A stretch of 64,000 nt of DNA from CAZOZZ01 sp965247425 (GTDB lineage: Bacteria > Acidobacteriota > Terriglobia > 20CM-2-55-15), in contig OZ252023.1 of the NCBI GenBank assembly GCA_965247425.1, positions 5,332,001-5,396,000 on the forward strand. The letters run 5' to 3'. This document shows, piece after piece, positions 61,155 through 64,000 of the stretch (the first letter of the stretch is position 1; each line of letters opens with the position of its first letter). Below the pieces are notes generated by a model, which worked only from the letters and a program-made list of their open reading frames with translations, was not told the DNA's origin and ran no database searches. The position numbers were made by a program, and so were the translations under genes.

Positions 61155-61562
61155 ATGAGTACACCTGATAGTTCAGCCAGTTTATTTGACAGGCTCGGCG
61201 GTGCGCCTGCGATCGACGCGGCCGTCGATAAGTTTTACGAAAAAGTTCTGGCTGACGAGCGGATCAAGCATTTCTTCGAGGGCGTCAACATGGACATCCA
61301 GGCCGCCCACCAGAAGAGTTTCTTGACCTACGCCTTTGGCGGCCCGAATGCTTATGCGGGAAAACCGATGCGCGAGGGCCACAAGAGGCTCGTCGACGAT
61401 ATGGGTCTGACCGACAGCCATTTCGATGCGGTCATGGAGAACCACGGAGCAACCTTGAAGGAACTCGGGGTGCCTGACGAACCTTATCGGGGAAGCTGCC
61501 GGAGTCGCGGAGTCGGTTCGTGGCGACGTTCTGGGTCGATAAAGCCCGGTCCGGCATCATGA
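61155..61562 (+). CDS. Group 1 truncated haemoglobin with C-terminal frameshift
   Basis: The 2/2 haemoglobin fold is clear: SLFDRLGGAPAIDAAVDKFY with Tyr29 (B10), AHQKSFLTYAFGGPNAYAGK and REGHKRLVDDMGL with the likely proximal His76. Such proteins bind O2 or NO. After residue 109 (GVPDE) the reading frame leaves the family. One extra C in the run at 61482-61483 explains this: without it the frame continues ELIGEAAGVAESVRGDVLGR and stops at 61542, as homologues do. So either there is a real frameshift in the last helix or a base error. The start is ATG 61155 behind GGAGAGAGG. Confidence 0.85.
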   Translation: MSTPDSSASLFDRLGGAPAIDAAVDKFYEKVLADERIKHFFEGVNMDIQAAHQKSFLTYAFGGPNAYAGKPMREGHKRLVDDMGLTDSHFDAVMENHGATLKELGVPDEPYRGSCRSRGVGSWRRSGSIKPGPAS

Positions 61563-61598
61563 AGAGTCTTGATCGAGCGTTTCGGAGGCGTCGTTAGA

Positions 61599-61850
61599 AT
61601 GCCCATTTTTGAGTACAAGTGTCTGGGATGCGGACACATGTTCGAATACCTCATCCTGCCGAAGTCATCCGCGGCCTCCTGCCCAGAATGTGAGAGCGCT
61701 GAGGTCGAAAAAATGATCTCCGCTCCTGCCATCAGTTCCGACGGCACAAAGGAACGGGCGCGTCAGTCGGGCCTGGCCCGCAACAAGAAGCTCGGCGTCG
61801 AAAAGTCCCGGGCGGATCACGAGTATTTCCACAAGCATCACGACGACTAG
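61599..61850 (+). CDS. FmdB-type zinc ribbon protein
   Basis: The 83-residue protein MPIFEYKCLGCGHMFEYLIL has a zinc ribbon with Cys8, Cys11, Cys28 and Cys31, the FmdB/CxxC_CxxC_SSSS regulatory-protein pattern. The Lys/His-rich tail (KSRADHEYFHKHHDD) is disordered. FmdB-like proteins sometimes sit with amidase genes, but here the gene follows the haemoglobin. Function is unknown. ATG 61599 is chosen because the ribbon starts there. Confidence 0.85.
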   Translation: MPIFEYKCLGCGHMFEYLILPKSSAASCPECESAEVEKMISAPAISSDGTKERARQSGLARNKKLGVEKSRADHEYFHKHHDD

Positions 61851-61940
61851 GCGGATCCGCCGTTTGTCGTGCATCCTGTTGATTCGACTGCTTCCATGCT
61901 CGTTCCATGACGGGCCGTTTGGGCGCCGACCCTCGAAATT

Positions 61941-61969
61941 TTGCCATCCCTATGTAGTAATGCTATATT
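61941..61969 (+). promoter_or_regulatory. Probable promoter of second padR
   Basis: TTGCCA (61941-61946), 17 nt, TATATT (61964-61969), 24 nt before the ATG. Both boxes and the spacer segment CTATGTA resemble the promoter at 28585-28613 ahead of the other padR gene, which suggests a shared operator. Confidence 0.6.
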
Positions 61970-61993
61970 CAGTTCTGGTTTTAAGGCAAGCCC

Positions 61994-62320
61994 ATGACGT
62001 CGAAACGCCAGCTCGGATATGCCACGGCAGAGATTCTCCAGGCGATCGTTCGGGGACATCTCTACGGCTTCGACATCATGGAACATACCTCCCTCCCCAG
62101 TGGCACCGTGTTCCCAACCCTGGCCCGAGTTGAAAAACGTGGGTTGGTCCGGGCTCGATGGGAGAACGAAAAGGTTGCCCGTGGCGAGGGACGACCTCGT
62201 CGGCGCTACTACGAACTGACGGCCCAGGGTGAAACCGCTCTATCGGAGGCGATTACGCGCATGCAGGCATTCGGGGCATTTCCCGGTGCAGACCCAGCGT
62301 CAGGGCGCGGGGGGAAGTAG
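61994..62320 (+). CDS. PadR family transcription regulator
   Basis: A 108-residue winged-helix protein: YATAEILQAIVRGHLYGFDI, LPSGTVFPTLARVEKRGLV and RPRRRYYELTAQGETAL are typical PadR segments. It precedes a giant ADOP-type permease by 2 nt, repeating the arrangement at 28618. It probably represses its own transcript through the shared promoter motif. Confidence 0.9.
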   Translation: MTSKRQLGYATAEILQAIVRGHLYGFDIMEHTSLPSGTVFPTLARVEKRGLVRARWENEKVARGEGRPRRRYYELTAQGETALSEAITRMQAFGAFPGADPASGRGGK

Positions 62321-62322
62321 CC

Positions 62323-64000
62323 ATGACGCCCGAACCAGCCCCAAACCGTGGAGTCGTGGTCTTCTTGTGCCGCTTCATCATCGGAACCGCCTCCATGCTC
62401 GTACCGCCTCGGCGCAGGAGCGAATGGCTCGATGATTGGTGCGCCGAACTCTGGCAATTACTCAAGGCCGCCGAACGAGAGCCGCGGATTTATCCCCACC
62501 CTGAGCTGTCGGCGATTCGTTTCAGCATTGGATCGATTCCCCACGCGTTGTGGAAATTCAAGGAAGGGTTTCACATGGAAGGAACGTTCAATGACATCCG
62601 GCAGGCGGTCCGCTCGCTCGTCGCTTCACCGGCTCCGACTCTGGTCGCCGTCCTGACGATCACACTCGGGCTCGTCGGAACGACCAGCATCTTCACGCTC
62701 GTAAACAGCATCGTCTTTCGTAGTCCGCGGGGGATCGCCCGACCGGCGGAGCTCGTCCAGATCGGCCGTGGCAACTTGCCCGAGGACTTCGACAACGTGC
62801 ACTACCCTCTCTTCCAGGACTACCGGTCCCGCAACGACGTGTTTTCAGGAGTGGCTGCATACGCGTATCGCGTCATGCTGTTGGGTGCCGGTGACCAATC
62901 CTCCTGGGTGACGACCCAGGCCGTGTCAGAAGACTTTTTCGACGTTCTGGGGGCCCCGCCGGTTCTCGGCCGGGGATTCGCCGCCGACGAAGCCGATCGA
63001 GACGTGGCCCTGATCAGCCACCGCTTGTGGCAATCGCGGTATGGTTCGGATCCATCCGTACTCGGGAAGGACATCCGGTTGAGCGGAAGAACGTTCCGAG
63101 TCATCGGAGTGACCGAAGAAGGATTTTCCGGCGTGGATGTAGCCCGGGAACCGACCGACGTCTGGATCCCGATCGAAGCGTATGCACGGACTCGGGAACC
63201 GGACATGGCGTCCAACCTGGTCAGCGTGCAAGTGAACTGGTTGTGGGTCGTCGCGCGCCTGGAACAGGGAATCAGCTTCGAGCTTGCCCGGGAGTCCATG
63301 ACTGTTCTGCGGGCGGAATTGGACCGGGAGTATGGCGTCCCACGGCCCCAGAGCATTCTCCTGGTCGAAGGCGTCGGCCTCCGGCCGGGCGAGCGCGCCG
63401 AGGCCGCGCGGGTCTCGGGTTTGCTCCTGGGTGTCGTTGGGATGGTGCTCGTGATCGCGTGCACGAATCTGGCGAGCGTCTTTCTCGCGCGGTCGATCCG
63501 GCGGCGTGGGGAGCTCGGAATCCGAATGGCCATGGGGGCCAGCCGCGGTCGTGTGATCCGATTGCTCCTCGTCGAGAGCCTCTTGATTTCCCTGTTCGGT
63601 GGAGCAATCGCGTTCGTCGCGAGCATCTGGAGTGCACCCCCCCTGGTAGGCATCCTGCCTGCGAGCATCGCAGTGGATCTTCGACCGGACCTGAACGTCT
63701 TTCTTTTCGGTGTTTCTGTTGCTCTGGCCGCGGGGATCGCTTTTGGAATCCTGCCCGCTCTCATCTCATCCCGGGTCGATCTGGCTCCGGTCCTCGGCCG
63801 CCTGTCTGCGGTCCCTGGCTCGAGTCGCTCCGGTTTGAGAAGCCTGCTCGTGACGGCGCAGATCGCGCTGGCGTTTGTCCTGCTCGTGGGCGCCGGCCTG
63901 CTGGGAAGGAGCCTCGCCAACGCCCGGTCCGCCGATCCGGGCTTCGACAGCGACGTGCTGGTGCTGTCGCTCGCACCGGGTTCGATTGGCGGCCTGTCTG
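62323..64000 (+). CDS. ADOP-type FtsX/MacB-like ABC permease (runs off window)
   Basis: An open frame from ATG 62323 to the window end encodes at least 559 residues. It has a cytoplasmic start (LVPPRRRSEWLDDWCAELWQ), a first membrane segment (PTLVAVLTITLGLVGTTSIF), a MacB-like periplasmic core (WQSRYGSDPSVLGKDIRLSG), an FtsX block (LLLGVVGMVLVIACTNLASV then RRGELGIRMAMGASRGRVIR) and the start of a second module. It is coupled to padR upstream. The missing C-terminal part should hold the second permease module. Confidence 0.9.
   Translation, partial: MTPEPAPNRGVVVFLCRFIIGTASMLVPPRRRSEWLDDWCAELWQLLKAAEREPRIYPHPELSAIRFSIGSIPHALWKFKEGFHMEGTFNDIRQAVRSLVASPAPTLVAVLTITLGLVGTTSIFTLVNSIVFRSPRGIARPAELVQIGRGNLPEDFDNVHYPLFQDYRSRNDVFSGVAAYAYRVMLLGAGDQSSWVTTQAVSEDFFDVLGAPPVLGRGFAADEADRDVALISHRLWQSRYGSDPSVLGKDIRLSGRTFRVIGVTEEGFSGVDVAREPTDVWIPIEAYARTREPDMASNLVSVQVNWLWVVARLEQGISFELARESMTVLRAELDREYGVPRPQSILLVEGVGLRPGERAEAARVSGLLLGVVGMVLVIACTNLASVFLARSIRRRGELGIRMAMGASRGRVIRLLLVESLLISLFGGAIAFVASIWSAPPLVGILPASIAVDLRPDLNVFLFGVSVALAAGIAFGILPALISSRVDLAPVLGRLSAVPGSSRSGLRSLLVTAQIALAFVLLVGAGLLGRSLANARSADPGFDSDVLVLSLAPGSIGGLS

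Overview
The window is 64 kb of fairly GC-rich bacterial DNA, best explained as a chromosomal segment of an Acidobacteriota member, probably Vicinamibacteria-like. This is inferred from the gene mix and was not tested by phylogeny. The supporting genes are a very long TonB-dependent receptor with an N-terminal carboxypeptidase-regulatory domain, two PadR-plus-giant-FtsX-permease pairs, a secreted S9 peptidase, a DUF1028 protein, a membrane-anchored Ser/Thr kinase and several one-haem periplasmic proteins. I saw no tRNA, rRNA or CRISPR array.

Layout. 0-7 kb: a minus-strand translation operon infC-rpmI-rplT-pheS-pheT, then plus-strand ogt-like and thrS genes. 7-12.5 kb: DUF1028, then a redox block made of a CusF-TlpA fusion lipoprotein, a small CPTC thioredoxin-fold protein, a Crp/Fnr regulator, and two divergent genes each carrying an in-frame TGA where the family redox cysteine should be. 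Those two are an AhpC/TSA-like peroxiredoxin (UPFC) and a DUF3179 protein (UPLC). Both have a hairpin just after the TGA, so both read as selenoproteins. 12.5-28 kb: S9 peptidase, TonB receptor, a two-gene CXXCH protein/Tat phosphatase-fold cassette, oadGAB sodium-pump decarboxylase, a kinase, a ferritin-like protein and a 5'-3' exonuclease. 28-33 kb: PadR-permease pair and malate synthase.

33-48 kb is a urea-nitrogen region. A minus-strand porin-urtABCDE operon imports urea and a plus-strand ureABC-EFG-D operon hydrolyses it. The two sit back to back and are now separated by an IS4-like insertion. The porin-urt operon has a clear promoter and a ~180-nt leader with two successive hairpin/terminator modules that resemble ANTAR antitermination targets. 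Downstream of ureD an amidase gene is cut in two by exactly nested mobile elements: an IS91-like element with an accessory tyrosine recombinase, an IS21 element inside that recombinase, and an IS1380 element inside IS21 at the istA/istB junction.

56-64 kb: a minus-strand set of one-haem cytochrome, Vgb-like propeller, CXXCH Reeler-like protein and Rieske protein, then a frameshifted truncated haemoglobin, an FmdB-type zinc ribbon and a second PadR-permease pair that runs off the end.

Several dispersed non-coding repeats lie between genes. Family A (271 bp, 21-bp inverted ends) and family B (about 296 bp, 32-bp perfect inverted ends) look like MITEs. Their CT|AG junctions form gene stop codons, and in one case the element supplies a ribosome-binding site. 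Family C (four copies, ends built from CAACGCAAAGACGCAAAG units) sits next to gene ends.
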